DNA of 64,000 nt from Bretschneidera sinensis (GCA_023935145.1 CM043699.1:111953036-112017035); one strand, 5' to 3'; numbered from the stretch's first letter, positions 1-10,400 are shown. Numbers and translations are program-made. Notes: a model not told the origin generated them from the sequence alone.

Positions 1-61
1 TGATAGATGCTAGCGGACAGGTAAGATCTCTTTCCGAAATCAGATGCCCCTATAGAATATT

Positions 62-943
62 CATGTAGTAAAACTTTTTGATGTATGGGGCATTGATTTC
101 ATGGGACCCTTTCCTAACTCCTTTGGTTATTTATATATTCTTATGGGTGTAGATTATGTGTCCAAATGGGTCGAGGCTGTCCCCTCAAAAACTAACGATC
201 ACAAAGTAATTATAAAGTTTCTGCAGGCTAACATCTTTATGCGGTTTGGGACTCCAAGAGCAATCATCAGTGATGGGGGCAGCCACTTTCATCATTGCTC
301 TTTTTCCGAACTACTTTGGAGATATAGGATCACTCATAGAGTTGGCACTCCATATCATCCTCAAACCAATGGCTAATTGAAGATAAGAAATCGAGAGATC
401 AAAGGAATCTTAGAAAGGACAGTGAAGCCTAACCGGAAGGATTGGTCTCTACACCTAAATGATGCTCTATGGGCATATCAGACAGCTTATAAGACTCCAA
501 TTGGCATGTCTCCCTACCGCCTAGTCTTTGGAAAAGCATGCCATCTCCCAGTAGAATTAGAACATTGAGCATATTGGGCCGTAAAGCAATTCAACTTCGA
601 CATGAGACAAGCAGGTGAGAAAAAGAAGCTGTATCTAAACGAACTTGAAGAATTGAGATATGATGCCTATGAGAATGCCAAGTTGTACAAAGAATGGACA
701 AAAGCCTATCATGACAAACAACTAGTATGGAAGGAGTTCCATATAGGACAAAAGGTGTTGCTATATGACTCACGATTAAGACTGTTCCCAAGCAAGCTCA
801 AGTCCAGATGGTACGGTTCGTACATGATCACCAAGGTCTTCCCTCATGGTGCTTTAGAAGTCTGTGACCCAAATGAAAATCAGCCCTTTATGATAAATGG
901 ACACAAAGCCAAGCCATACCTTGATATTAACTTTCCTCCGTGA
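62..943 (+). pseudogene. E1 integrase (broken), core and C-terminal part
   Basis: The frame begins [16 protein letters not shown] and runs to the stop at 941-943 with two in-frame stops (374-376 and 566-568) and no frameshift. The core residues are visible: first Asp in WGIDFMGPF, second Asp in [10 protein letters not shown], and the PYHPQTNG region; the expected Glu falls just after the first stop. The C-terminal part (KVLLYDSRLRLFPSKLKSRW, then PHGALEV) is the GPY/F-like module normal for Athila/Tat integrases. Upstream of 62 the frame is closed by TAG. The protein would join element cDNA to host DNA; this copy cannot be made whole. It is closely related to the E2 integrase at 6348-7619. 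Confidence 0.9.
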
Positions 944-1210
944 GATGAGGACTTGGCACTTGAATCAGTATAGTATACAGCTGAGATACAAGCACTAGAG
1001 CCACAAGAGGTGGACTCTAAGTGCTTCCTTTCAACCAACTAGCACTGTGGCACTAGAGTGCTTGAGCAGCTCACATTTAATTACCCATACAGCTTAAGCA
1101 TCTCTACTAAGGTTAGTGGTATTGAGGCCACTAAACCACAGTAAGGTTGTATTGTTCTTATTTTACCATTCCAGTCGTGGTAAGTTTTTATTTTTGTCCA
1201 TAGATACACT

Positions 1211-1287
1211 CAGTGATCGAGTGCACTATTCAGTGTGTTCAAGCTTAAGAGTGCGATCGAGCGCACGCCAAGTGTGATCGAGAGCAC
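1211..1287 (+). repeat. E1 internal cluster of CGATCGAG motif, group 1
   Basis: Three degenerate copies: CAGTGATCGAGTGCAC at 1211-1226, GAGTGCGATCGAGCGCAC at about 1249-1266, GTGTGATCGAGAGCAC at 1272-1287. The core is largely self-complementary. The same motif recurs in the E1 LTR and in the LTRs of the tandem array. A second group lies at 1734-1796. Confidence 0.75.
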
Positions 1288-1733
1288 TCGTGGAAGAGAC
1301 TCACATGTTCACTTTAAAACAACTTATTTTTGTTTACTCACTCACTCACCCACTCTTCACATCTCCCTCCAATCCTCTCACTCGCACTCTCCCGTTCGCA
1401 AATAATCATTCTCACACTCTCAACTCCAACATTACCTCGCTCCATCACCACCATCGTCAACCATCACCACCATCATCCATCATCACCACCGTCACCAACC
1501 ATTATCGCCATATACCTGTCCTCATTACACATCCCCTAAATTACACAAAGTATCCATTTTTCTTGTTTACACGCACAGATTTTCATGTTTTAGTTTAACT
1601 TTCAGTATATATGAGTTATCTTATGAATGATTGGGTGTTATTATGTCTACAGGAGGTTAGGAACAAATTCGAATCCATAAGACCATAGCTTGGTCTTTTG
1701 TCGCACACAACTTGTTCGAGGAAAAGCCTGACC

Positions 1734-1796
1734 GTGTGCGATCGAGTGCATAGTCCAGAGTTCGATCGAGCGCACATATTTGAGATTGATCGCAAA
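1734..1796 (+). repeat. E1 internal cluster of CGATCGAG motif, group 2
   Basis: Copies GTGTGCGATCGAGTGCA at 1734-1750 and TTCGATCGAGCGCAC at 1761-1775, with a weaker GATTGATCGC at about 1783. The group ends about 25 bp before the probable start codon of the extra ORF (ATG 1819). Confidence 0.65.
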
Positions 1797-1818
1797 TTTG
1801 ACAAAATCTAGGATCGGT

Positions 1819-2945
1819 ATGTCAAAATAAACCACTTCCACCTCCCGTGCTTCAAGCAGTCGTGCCCAGTCATCCCGGCTAAGCATAGAGCAGAGAGAAC
1901 TCTTATTCGAGACCACTTTCGCTATCGATAATGTATTCAAGCAAATGGATGCCACTCAATGGGCAGTCCAAGCATTTAAACACCGAGGGTTGAAGAGGCT
2001 CTTTAAACCAGTCTGCTCGACTGCGTACACCCAGCTGGTAGTCCAATTCTATGAGAGTATATCCTTTGACTGCAGCAGACCGGGAGTACTGACTTCCTCA
2101 ATCCAGGGCACATCCATAGAAGTGACTAGTGCCGACATAGCTGCTGCTCTTCATTGCTGTGATGAGTCCCCTCCGGAGGACACCGATATCGAGGAACAGC
2201 TGGACTCTTTTGATCTGTCCACGATTATTGAGGACATGTGCACTGGTCAGTACGCCGATAGACACAACAACGCAGCGAGCCGGTCCAAGTTGCCTCCACA
2301 GCTTTGGCTAGTGGACACTATCCTCGAGTGTAATGTATGTCCATTGGGGCACAAGACACAGAGGCGAGACCAGTTTCTACAGACCTTGTATGCCTTCCAT
2401 AGAGGCCACTGGTACTCTATCCCGGCTGTTATTTAGAGCCAGCTGCATAAATTCTGGGACCATGTTCATGGTCGTCAGACCACCACGGCCAATGCATGGG
2501 GCCTCTCTTTCTCGTTCCTACTCTCCCACATACTCAATAAGAAAGGGATTAAAGGGACCACCAGTGACGGACCAGTAAGAGAGCATATCTTCTTTGGGAA
2601 AGCTCAGTGGACACAGAGCTTGTCGCATATGCCTCAAGGACTTCAGGCACCTGCACCTCCTGCTGATAGGGTGAAGAGGATCACATGGAGACAGAGACCC
2701 CTGCGGTTAGTCCATTATGCGAGGAGGAGCACCCGGACATGGGACCCACTAAGTCCCAGCACTTTCTCGCCGAGCTGTCTTCCTTCCTAGGCGAGGTCTC
2801 TGCAGCTGCATCCCTAGTACACCAGCGCATTGATAGTTTGGAGGCACGATTTGCACGCCAGGAGGCGATGCTACAGGCTATCCTCGATCGCCTGCCACCT
2901 GCCTCCAGTACCTCCTTGACTGCACCACCAGATGACCAGCAGTGA
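1819..2945 (+). pseudogene. E1 extra ORF after pol (plant-transposon-type / env-position protein), broken
   Basis: Probable start ATG 1819, in frame with the stretch 1945-2436. In-frame stops lie at 1828-1830 and 2434-2436. The frame then continues (SQLHKFWDHV...) to about 2680, where a frameshift leads into 2685-2945. Seen: a Ser/Arg-rich N-terminus, a helical domain containing RGLKRLFKPV and KLPPQLWLVDTILECN, and a C-terminal heptad-like stretch (SLEARFARQEAMLQAILDRL) that should form a coiled coil. From family knowledge, this resembles the 'putative plant transposon protein' domain found downstream of pol in Athila-type elements, the position of the so-called env-like ORF. No signal peptide or membrane segment is visible, so an envelope role is not supported. 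The E3 ORF at 19547-20863 has the same layout. Confidence 0.7.
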
Positions 2946-2949
2946 GAGG

Positions 2950-3002
2950 ATACACCGTCTGGCTGAAGACATTAAACTTAGCGCTCATGGGAGGCACCCC
3001 AA
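2950..3002 (+). other. Conserved post-ORF block with GGGAGGCACCC mini-hairpin (E1)
   Basis: The sequence ACCGTCTGGCTGAAGACATT followed by GCGCTCATGGGAGGCACCCC recurs on the minus strand in all three array internal regions (26301-26350, 29085-29138, 31866-31920). A diverged form follows the E2 integrase (6271-6330). The end can form a short GGG/CCC stem. It survives in units that have lost every gene, which argues for a cis role (inference). Confidence 0.7.
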
Positions 3003-3671
3003 AACATATCCTTTTTAATAGTTTGTTTTATTTTATTACTAGTATTTCATAGTTTACTATAGCTGGTTATTATTACTTGTTTTCCATTTTTTTTTATGTT
3101 TGTTTGTCTTTCTTTTTCAAGGACAGAGTGAGTACATCTAGTTGAAGTTTGGGGGCATGCTACGAGCCATGTCAGCCATATAGTTCTCCATCTCCCAGGT
3201 CAGCTCCTTCCATGTTATTCACACATTGGGGACAATATGCAATTTAAGTTTGGGGGTATGGGGACACACTCACACACACACACTATGTCCCATTTTTTTG
3301 TTTTGTTGTTTTATAGATAAATGCATGTTCATTCTGTTCCAATAAAATTTTGGGTGATCTAAACAAAGAATATGATGTGACTTCATAAATGAGCTTAAAA
3401 CTTTGAACATATAGGCCAATAATTAAGTTTTAAACATAGATCACTTACTTTTAGGCATTTAAGGATTCACAAATTTGACCTGAACTAACACGAGCACATT
3501 AGCACATAGTTGTGTGGGGTATGATATGTAATTTTGATTCGTATGTTTCTTTTGCTTGACTATGAACCAGATGACCTATTAGATTAACATTTTGGCATAA
3601 GAAAGTAGAAAAATATTGTTAGTGCTTAAAAACAAAAAAAATGCTCCTAATGATCAATAAAACAAACTTTC

Positions 3672-3701
3672 TACTGAGTAACTGGCCCTCTTGCCTCAGT
3701 A
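3672..3701 (+). other. Small hairpin candidate in E1 3' region
   Basis: TACTGAG (3672-3678) can pair with CTCAGTA (3695-3701) around a 16-base loop. A second copy lies at 3773-3798 with a CTGAG/CTCAG stem. One copy is present on the minus strand in each array internal region (about 25645-25676, 28431-28460, 31211-31241). Confidence 0.5.
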
Positions 3702-4587
3702 AGCAGTGAATGTCACATCAAAAGGTGGAAAAAAAATTTTGCTCACAAAAGATCATTAAAAAGAACTTTTCGCTGAGTAACTAGCCCTCTTGCCTCAGTA
3801 AGCAGTGAGTGTCACGTCAAAAGGTGGAAATTCTGATTGGTAGCATTGAGACCAGTTAGTTTTGTAGCCTTTTTGACTCGAGTTAGTAAGTCCTTAGGGG
3901 TGTCTTTACACATAATGCCCTAAAACCATCTGGTTTGGGAGTCATTGGCTAAATGCTCGTTACATGAGTCAAATAGAAAGCTTAAGGGAACTGATTTGGC
4001 CCAAAAAAAAATCTCACAAATAAAATAAAAGAAGAAAATCTATGCCATCTTTGTTGATTCTAATAGGAAATTTGGTGAATCTTGAGTCATCGAAACACTA
4101 CACATTAGAATTATTTGGAAACCTAATCTTTTATGTGCTAGTTCACCACACACTAAAGTCAAACTTGTGATATCATAAACTGCCTTATAAAAGTGATTTG
4201 CGTTCAAAACTCTTATTCATTGCAAAGATATGTTTATATTTGTTAAGCTTGCTCATGAATGTGCATCATAATTTTGTGTGAAGACCTAAAATTTTTGTGG
4301 ACATTATGAATATTGGATCTATCTGTGTGTCGTTATTTTTCATTTTAGTTTTTAGTTTTGTATTGCTAAGGGACTAGCAATATATAAGTTTGGTGGTGTG
4401 ATTGGTGCTTAAATAGTCATATTTAAGCCCCCTTATTTACATTTGTTAGGTCCTTAGTTATGTTAATTTAGTCCATTTTACTTCTTTTTTTGTGTTTCAC
4501 ATGTTTTTATAGGGTCTTGGAGAAAAAGAAGCATTTTTGGCACCTAAAGGAAGAAACCTGGAAATCCTGGAGCAGTTTCTAGTCAAA

Positions 4588-4702
4588 GTGCGATCGAGTG
4601 CACTATTGAGTGCGATCGAGCGCATAAGCAATCGAGTGTACACAAAAGGATTGAGTGCAGCATTTGTGATCCAGCATAAAACATATGCGATCGAGCGCAC
4701 AT
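4588..4702 (+). repeat. CGATCGAG motif cluster in E1 LTR U3
   Basis: Copies GTGCGATCGAGTGCAC (4588-4603), GAGTGCGATCGAGCGCA (4608-4624), GCAATCGAGTGTAC (4628-4641) and ATGCGATCGAGCGCACAT (about 4685-4702). The cluster ends about 105 bp before the TATA box. Confidence 0.8.
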
Positions 4703-4807
4703 GTACGAGCATGAACAGTAAAATGGCAGAACCAGTTTTGGAAATAGAGTAGGTTTTGTGTTTTTGGAAGTTAGGGTTTCTAGAGCCTTCTAGGATTACT
4801 CAAGCCC

Positions 4808-4815
4808 TATAAATA
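4808..4815 (+). promoter_or_regulatory. TATA box of E1 LTR
   Basis: TATAAATA in the context CCCTATAAATATACC, downstream of the U3 motif cluster, as expected for an LTR promoter. Confidence 0.7.
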
Positions 4816-5717
4816 TACCTGTAAAGCACACACAAAGAAATCACTTCTTTTATCTTTTACTTTCACTCAGAGTTGTAAGCTTTGGAGAGGATTAACAACC
4901 CGTCTCCACAGTATTCTTCGGGTTTTATAGTTTATGTTTAGTTTATGTTACAATGTTTATCTTCGACAGCATGTGTAACTAACTCTCTATAGGGCTCGAT
5001 TGAAGCCCTAGTTATTCTTTCCCATATATATTCATTGATTATCTTTCCAATAGCCTTGATTATGATGCTTAACTTGATTAATGCCTGTGTTTATTTAAAT
5101 TCCTCATATGTATATGTCTGATCAATATGTGCACGTGGTATGGACTTGTTAGTTAGATCAATTTGGATGACCGAGTCCTGGGTCTGACATTAGTAACAAA
5201 AGATATCCACACCGGATTCTAGGGTTAATCAACATGGGAAACCGGGAGTAGATACCATGCCCTAGGTCTCATGTGGTTGTCGATTTCCATAAATCTTATG
5301 ATTTCTTAAGGAACAACTCAGTAGACACCATACTGAATCCTTTAAGAAAGAAAATAGTTAGAGTAGATACCATGCCTAACTCGTTGCTTAGGGAAATCAA
5401 TAGCTTAAGGAGTAGATACCATGCCCTTAGGTTGACAACCATTAGGTAATCATAGGAAGGCTAGTGCATTGACCTATCACTCATTGGGAAAGTATGACTA
5501 GTAGTGGATATCAAAGCCTTATGTCTCGTTATTATTAATTCACATTCAACAGTTATTTTGATCTTCTTTTATTAAAAAACTGATTCTAAAACGAAATTCA
5601 CCAATCCCTGTGGAAATGATCTCACACTTGCACACTATGCTACCACTGACCTTGTGCACTTGCAAGTAAAACTGTACGGTTATTTACTTATTTATTTAGG
5701 TAGATAAACGCGCAACA

Positions 5718-6347
5718 AGTATCACTTGGATTTTTGAAAATTTTCTTGAAAAATGACGCAAAAATTGATCAAAATGGAGGTAAAAGTGAAGTTCAAAGTA
5801 AAATCAAATTCATATGTCAAAGACTCTACCTCACATTTAATCCATATATTGTCCTCAATGTATCAAAAATAGATGCTCAAAAACTATAAAAGAACAAGAT
5901 TAAGTAGAAAACTCCCCTGAAAATGTTGAGTATCAACCAACATATCAGTCACGTGCTTGGGGGTGAAGGTGGTGTGAATCCCATATAAGCAAGGAAAGCT
6001 GTCATGTTTCTGTCCAATCTGGCAACTTGGAGGGTTGGGCAGCTGGGTGAAGGAGGCGGGTTGTGTTCAAAGATTTCTTCTGGTTTGTTGCCCAATTCCA
6101 GGATTCAAGATTTTCCATAAGGCGTGCCCACGGGTTAAGAAAATCATCTTCTGCCAAAAAATTGGTAAGAAAATCAAATGCACTCCGAAAAATGATAACA
6201 AAAAACCAAAAATAATCTAAATAAAATAAAAAGGAATAAAATAAAGAAAACAAGGAAAGTAAGACAAAAAGTTGGGTTGTCTCCCAAAAGCACTGTTCTT
6301 TAACGTCTTTGGCTAGACGTTGCCACCTCTTAATCGCCATAAGTCGG
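5718..6347 (-). other. E2 3' non-coding internal region
   Basis: No functional frame. On the minus strand it holds the post-integrase block at 6271-6330 (TTGGGAGACAACCCAA, a 5-bp stem) and, at about 5850, an ACATTGAGGACAAT motif like the one in E1. A 130-aa minus-strand frame (6002-6394) crosses this block but is low-complexity and is not called. Confidence 0.65.
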
Positions 6348-7619
6348 TCATTCCAAAATAATTTGATCAACATTATACACTTGAAAACCTTCATAAAAAG
6401 GTTTCAAACGATGATCATTGACCTTAAAAGTTTTACCTGTATCCGAACTTTGTATTTCAACTGCACCATGAGGAAATACATTAGTAACGATAAAAGGACC
6501 TACCCATCTAGAACGTAATTTACTAGGAAATAACTTCAGTCTAGAGTGATAAAGTAAAACTTTCTGACCAATAGAAAAAATTTTCCTAGAAATTTGTTGA
6601 TCATGAAAGGCTTTGGTCTTTTCTTTGTATATTCTCGAGCTTTCATAAGCATCATTGCGGATTTCCTCCAATTCTTGCAATTGTAATTTCCTTTGTTTGC
6701 CTGATTTATCCATTCCTATGTTGCAATGCTTGATAGCCCAATATGCCTTGTGTTCTAGTTCAACTGGGAGATGATATGGTTTGCCAAATACCAAACGGTA
6801 AAGAGACATACCTATGGGGTCTTGTAGGCTGTTTGGTAGGCCCATAGTGCAGCATCAAGCCCCATACTCCAATTCTTCCTATTTGGGTTGACAGTTTTCT
6901 TGAGTATGGACTTGATCTCTCTATTGGATACTTCAGCTTGCCCATTTGTTTGCAGATGGTAAGCAGTAGAGATTCGGTGGGTAACATTATATTTCTTGAA
7001 TAAAGCCCCCATTACTCTATTGCAAAAATGATTCCCACGATCACTGATTATAGCTCTTGGTGTCCCGAACCTAAAAAAAAAATGAGATTTGACAAAATCT
7101 GCAACAACTTTAGCATCATCAGTCTGAGTAGCCTTAACTTCTACCCATTTTGAAACATAATCCACAACAAGAATGATGTAAACATTACCATAAGAAGAAT
7201 AAAAAGGGCCCATGAAATCAATACCCCACACATCAAATATTTCACAAACAAGAATAAGGGTGAGTGGCATTTGGTCTCTATGCCCTAAATTTCTAGTTTT
7301 CTAACACTGTTCAGATGCCTTACAAAACATATATGAATCACGAAACAAAGTAGGCCAAAACAATCCACATTCTAACACCTTACGAGCTGTTCTTTTGGGA
7401 CCAAAGTGTCCTCCGCATGCATATGAATGACAAAATTTTTAAATGGAAGGAGTTTCTTGTTGAGAGATGCACCTTTGAATAATTTGATCAGAACAATGTT
7501 TCCACAAATAAGGATCATCCCAAACATAATATTTAGCATCACTTTTGATTTTATCTCTTTGAGCTCTAGACAAATCATATGGCAGTTTTCTAGTAACTAG
7601 ATAATTGAAAATATCAGCA
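6348..7619 (-). pseudogene. E2 integrase (broken)
   Basis: Minus-strand pieces 7578-7372 (zinc-finger side), 7270-6812 (core) and 6845-6348 (C-terminus) in shifted frames. The core shows Asp in WGIDFMGPF, Asp in [10 protein letters not shown] and Glu in [12 protein letters not shown]. The C-terminal module reads [20 protein letters not shown] and PHGAVEI. A frame change near 6830 separates core and C-terminus, and stops separate the zinc-finger part. Same type as the E1 integrase. Confidence 0.9.
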
Positions 7620-9092
7620 TACTAGGGGATTGACTTTTCAATAGAAAAGAGATACTCATCTGGAAATTCATCTTGTAATGGTGATGGTTCTTCATTTATG
7701 GGTAATCTACTGAGATGATCGGCGACCAAATTCTCTGCATCTTTTTTATTACGTATCTCCAAATTGAACTCTTGTAGCAAAAGTATCCACCGAATGAGTA
7801 TGGGTTTTGCCTCCTTCTTTGACAGCAAATACTTGAGAGCTGCATGATCAGAATAAACAATTACTTTAGTGCCAAGTAAATATGGACGAAATTTTTCTAA
7901 AGCAAAAACAATAGCTAGAAGTTCTTTTTTCGTTGTTGAATAGTTCCTCTATGCACTATCAAGTGTTCTTGAAGCATAGTAGATGGCATGAGAAACTCAT
8001 CCAACTCGTTGTCCAAGAATGGCACCAACTGTATGATTTCTTGCATCACACATGATTTCGAATGGAAGATCCCAATTCGGTGGCCAGATAATTGGCGTCG
8101 AAGTCAGCATATCCTTCAACTTATCGAACTCATCTTTGCACACCTCATCAAATCCGAACACCATATCTTCTTGCAATAACCTACATAAGGGTTGAGTGAT
8201 TTTGGAGAAATCCTTGATAAAGTGTCGATAAAATCCTGCTTGTCCAAGAAAAGAGCGAATTTTCGGCACATTTGTGGGGTAAGACAAAGATTTGATAATT
8301 TCTATCTTAGCTTTATCAACTTCAATTCCCTTAGAAGATACAATATGGCCTAGAATAATACCTTGATCAACCATAAAGTGACACTTTTCATAATTCAGAA
8401 CAAGGTTCTTTTCTATGCATCTTTTAAGCACTTTTGTAAGGTTAGTTAAACAAGTATCAAAAGAATCACCATAGACTGTAAAGTCATCCATAAATACCTC
8501 TATGATGTTTTCTATGTACTCTGAAAATATACTAACCATACAACTTTGAAATGCAGCAGGAGCGTTGCAAAGTCCAAATGGCATTCGTCGGTATGAAAAA
8601 GTGCCAAACGGGCATGTGAAGGAGGTTTTTTCTTGATCCTTCCGTGCGACTGGGATTTGATGAAAACCTGAATAACCATCAAGACAACAATAATGAGTAC
8701 GACCAACCAAACGTTCAAGCATTTGATCAATAAATGGAAGAGGAAAGTGATCTTTTCTAGTTGATGCATTTAACTTCCTGTAATCTATACAAACCCGCCA
8801 ACCTTTTTGAATTCAAGTAGGCACTAACTCACCATCAGGATTTTTTATTATTATTATACGTATTTTCTTTGGCACAACCTGAACCGGACTTACCCATTTA
8901 CTGTCTCAAATTGGATAGACCATACCTGCATCGAGAAGTTTCAAAATTTCTTTCTTTACCACTTCCATCATTGGTGGATTCAATCGGCGTTGGGCTTCTC
9001 TAGAAGGCTTACAATCTTTCTCTAATAGTATCCTATGCATGCATGTGGAAGGGCTCAATCCCTTAATGTCAGCTATAGTCCAACCAATAGCT
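7620..9092 (-). pseudogene. E2 reverse transcriptase and RNase H (broken)
   Basis: Starts at the solo-LTR junction with IGWTIADIKGLSP, a typical entry to the RT of this clade. The main open stretch 8722-7997 carries YSGFHQIPVA, FGLCNAPAAFQ and the catalytic FMDDF. RNase H follows with the E/L-rich [16 protein letters not shown] and YSDHAAL, and the region closes with ADHLSRLP before a stop near 7622. Stops occur near 8930, 8815, 7996 and 7950, so the copy is dead. Confidence 0.92.
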
Positions 9093-9553
9093 TGATGAGT
9101 GAAAAATATTGCATATTTTGACTACTTAATTTACATTTGTTAGCTTAGGAATTTGCTACTTTGAGTTGTTTTCGTTGTTTTTCAGGTTTAAAAGCACCAA
9201 GAAAGGAGTTTCACTAAATTGCTAGAATTTTCCGTACAGATCAATCATCTTTGAAAATTAAACTGTATTGATGCAAGAAGAACCAGGAGATGAGCCATAT
9301 ATTCTTAGAAAGATCCGGAAGTCTATTTTCTGGAGAATTTTACGGCTCATAAAAAAGATTTTTCTAGAGAAAGTTATGGCAGTTTTAGTAGACAAAGGTC
9401 AGGCTGTTCGGGCTGTGCGGGATTTCAGCGTGAGCAGAAGTTTTGAAGGGCAGGTGAAGGCTTAAATCCCACATCCCACATCGGTTGGAAACATATTTCT
9501 ATATCCCACATCCCACATCAGATTGGAAACACATTGCACTCGTGGTATTCGCC

Positions 9554-9561
9554 TATATAAA
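9554..9561 (+). promoter_or_regulatory. TATA box of the solo LTR
   Basis: TATATAAA in GCCTATATAAACACC, about 20 bp after the second ATCCCACATCCCACATC block. Confidence 0.6.
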
Positions 9562-10244
9562 CACCATCTAACTCCATCATTCAGTGTACAATTCCTAGGC
9601 CACTTTGGTGTTAACCGGTGGACGTTTGCTAGCATTTTGGTGGATCCCGAAGGCTTTGTTACCACGAGGGAAAGCGTCACCCATCAGCGAGTGGAATTTC
9701 TCCCATGTAAAGTTATTTATTTCTTTTTATTTAGTTGTTTTAGTTTAATGTTTAACACTTTTATTATGAATTGTAGTTTCATAATTATGAGTGGCTAGAA
9801 TCTTCAGCTAAGGTTGAAGATGAAGCCCTGCCGTTGTTTGGCATAGTAGTTCAGATTTGCTTGTACAAATCTGACATTTTTTAATATAAATGTTCTGTCA
9901 ATTATTTGAGTTAATCTTGTGATTGATTGAGTTTAAATTGTTCTGTTGGATATTCCTTGTGTTTCATCTGATGAATACATCAAATTGTTTTCGATTAAAT
10001 TGGATTTCCTTTGTGATTTGTTAAGAGTGGATACATTGGATGCTTTTGGTTTAATTGGGATATTCTTTGTTTTTTGTCTTATAGTAGGATTCATGGAATG
10101 CTTTGATAGGCTATGTTTTTAGGACATATATGCTTAAACTTTGGTGGGGTGGATTCGGAAACCTTAGTGTTTTTATTATTAGTTTTTAAAATCAATGTAG
10201 TTTAGTTTTAATTTGTTTTCCAAAATATCATTTAAAATTCGGAA

Positions 10245-10400
10245 CTAGGTTAAGATAAAGTTAGTTTAGATAAATTTATATTTCCACAACGCATTCCCTG
10301 TGGATTCGACCTCGCACTTGTACTAGGTTAAGATAAAGTTAGTTTAGATAAATTTATATTTTCACAACGCAATTCTCTGCGAATTCGACCTCGCACTTGC
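10245..10400 (+). repeat. 78-bp tandem duplication in solo LTR
   Basis: Two copies of AGGTTAAGATAAAGTTAG... each carry a CCTGTGGATTCGACC-like element followed by CTCGCACTTG. The period is 78 bp. Confidence 0.8.

Larger units (their letters stand above)
944..1818 (+). other. E1 non-coding spacer between pol and the extra ORF
   Basis: No convincing coding frame. It holds two groups of a CGATCGAG-centred motif (1211-1287 and 1734-1796), a C/T/A-rich tract at about 1330-1560 that resembles a plant 5' leader, and a TATATAT at about 1605. The two short frames seen in the C/T-rich tract are translations of low-complexity sequence and are not called. The arrangement (motif group, leader-like tract, ORF) is compared with E3 in the findings. 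Confidence 0.55.
2946..4398 (+). other. E1 3' non-coding internal region with cis-element candidates
   Basis: No ORF of note over 1.45 kb. It contains the conserved GCGCTCATGGGAGGCACCCC block (ends at 3000), polypurine-like tracts at 3145-3155, 3246-3258 and 4386-4398 (the last adjoins the LTR), an ACATTGGGGACAAT motif (about 3223-3236), and a direct duplication (about 3655-3732 and 3757-3832) carrying a small hairpin. Essentially this whole region is what remains between the LTRs of the gene-less units at 24028-33416. Confidence 0.8.
1..5717 (+). mobile_element. E1: 3' part of an Athila/Tat-type Ty3 LTR retrotransposon
   Basis: Seen: an integrase remnant, an extra downstream ORF, a long non-coding stretch, a purine-rich tract and a 1319-bp 3' LTR that starts TGATTGG and ends CGCAACA. 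The integrase is of the non-chromovirus plant Ty3 (Athila/Tat) type, very like that of E2. The 5' half and 5' LTR lie off-window, so no target duplication can be checked. Immediately after the LTR (5718) the sequence changes to the 3' non-coding region of E2 in the other orientation, so E1 is inferred to have inserted into E2. The LTR and 3' non-coding region match the tandem array at 24028-33416. Confidence 0.88.
4399..5717 (+). repeat. E1 3' LTR
   Basis: 1319 bp, TG at 4399 directly after the tract AAGTTTGGTGGTG and CA at 5716-5717. U3 holds the CGATCGAG motif cluster (4588-4702). A TATA box TATAAATA lies at 4808-4815. The R-U5 part holds four GTAGATACCATGCC-like repeats (about 5248-5425) and the CCCTGTGGA...CACTTGCA signature near 5605. 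It matches the array LTRs A-D in reverse orientation. Confidence 0.9.

Noticed and set aside
1290..1598. 102-aa and 69-aa frames rich in His, Ser, Pro and Thr
   Set aside because: Translation of a C/T/A-rich tract that looks like a leader; two overlapping frames are equally open.
6002..6394. 130-aa minus-strand frame after the E2 integrase
   Set aside because: It covers the conserved non-coding block and Phe/Leu-rich low-complexity sequence; no domain.
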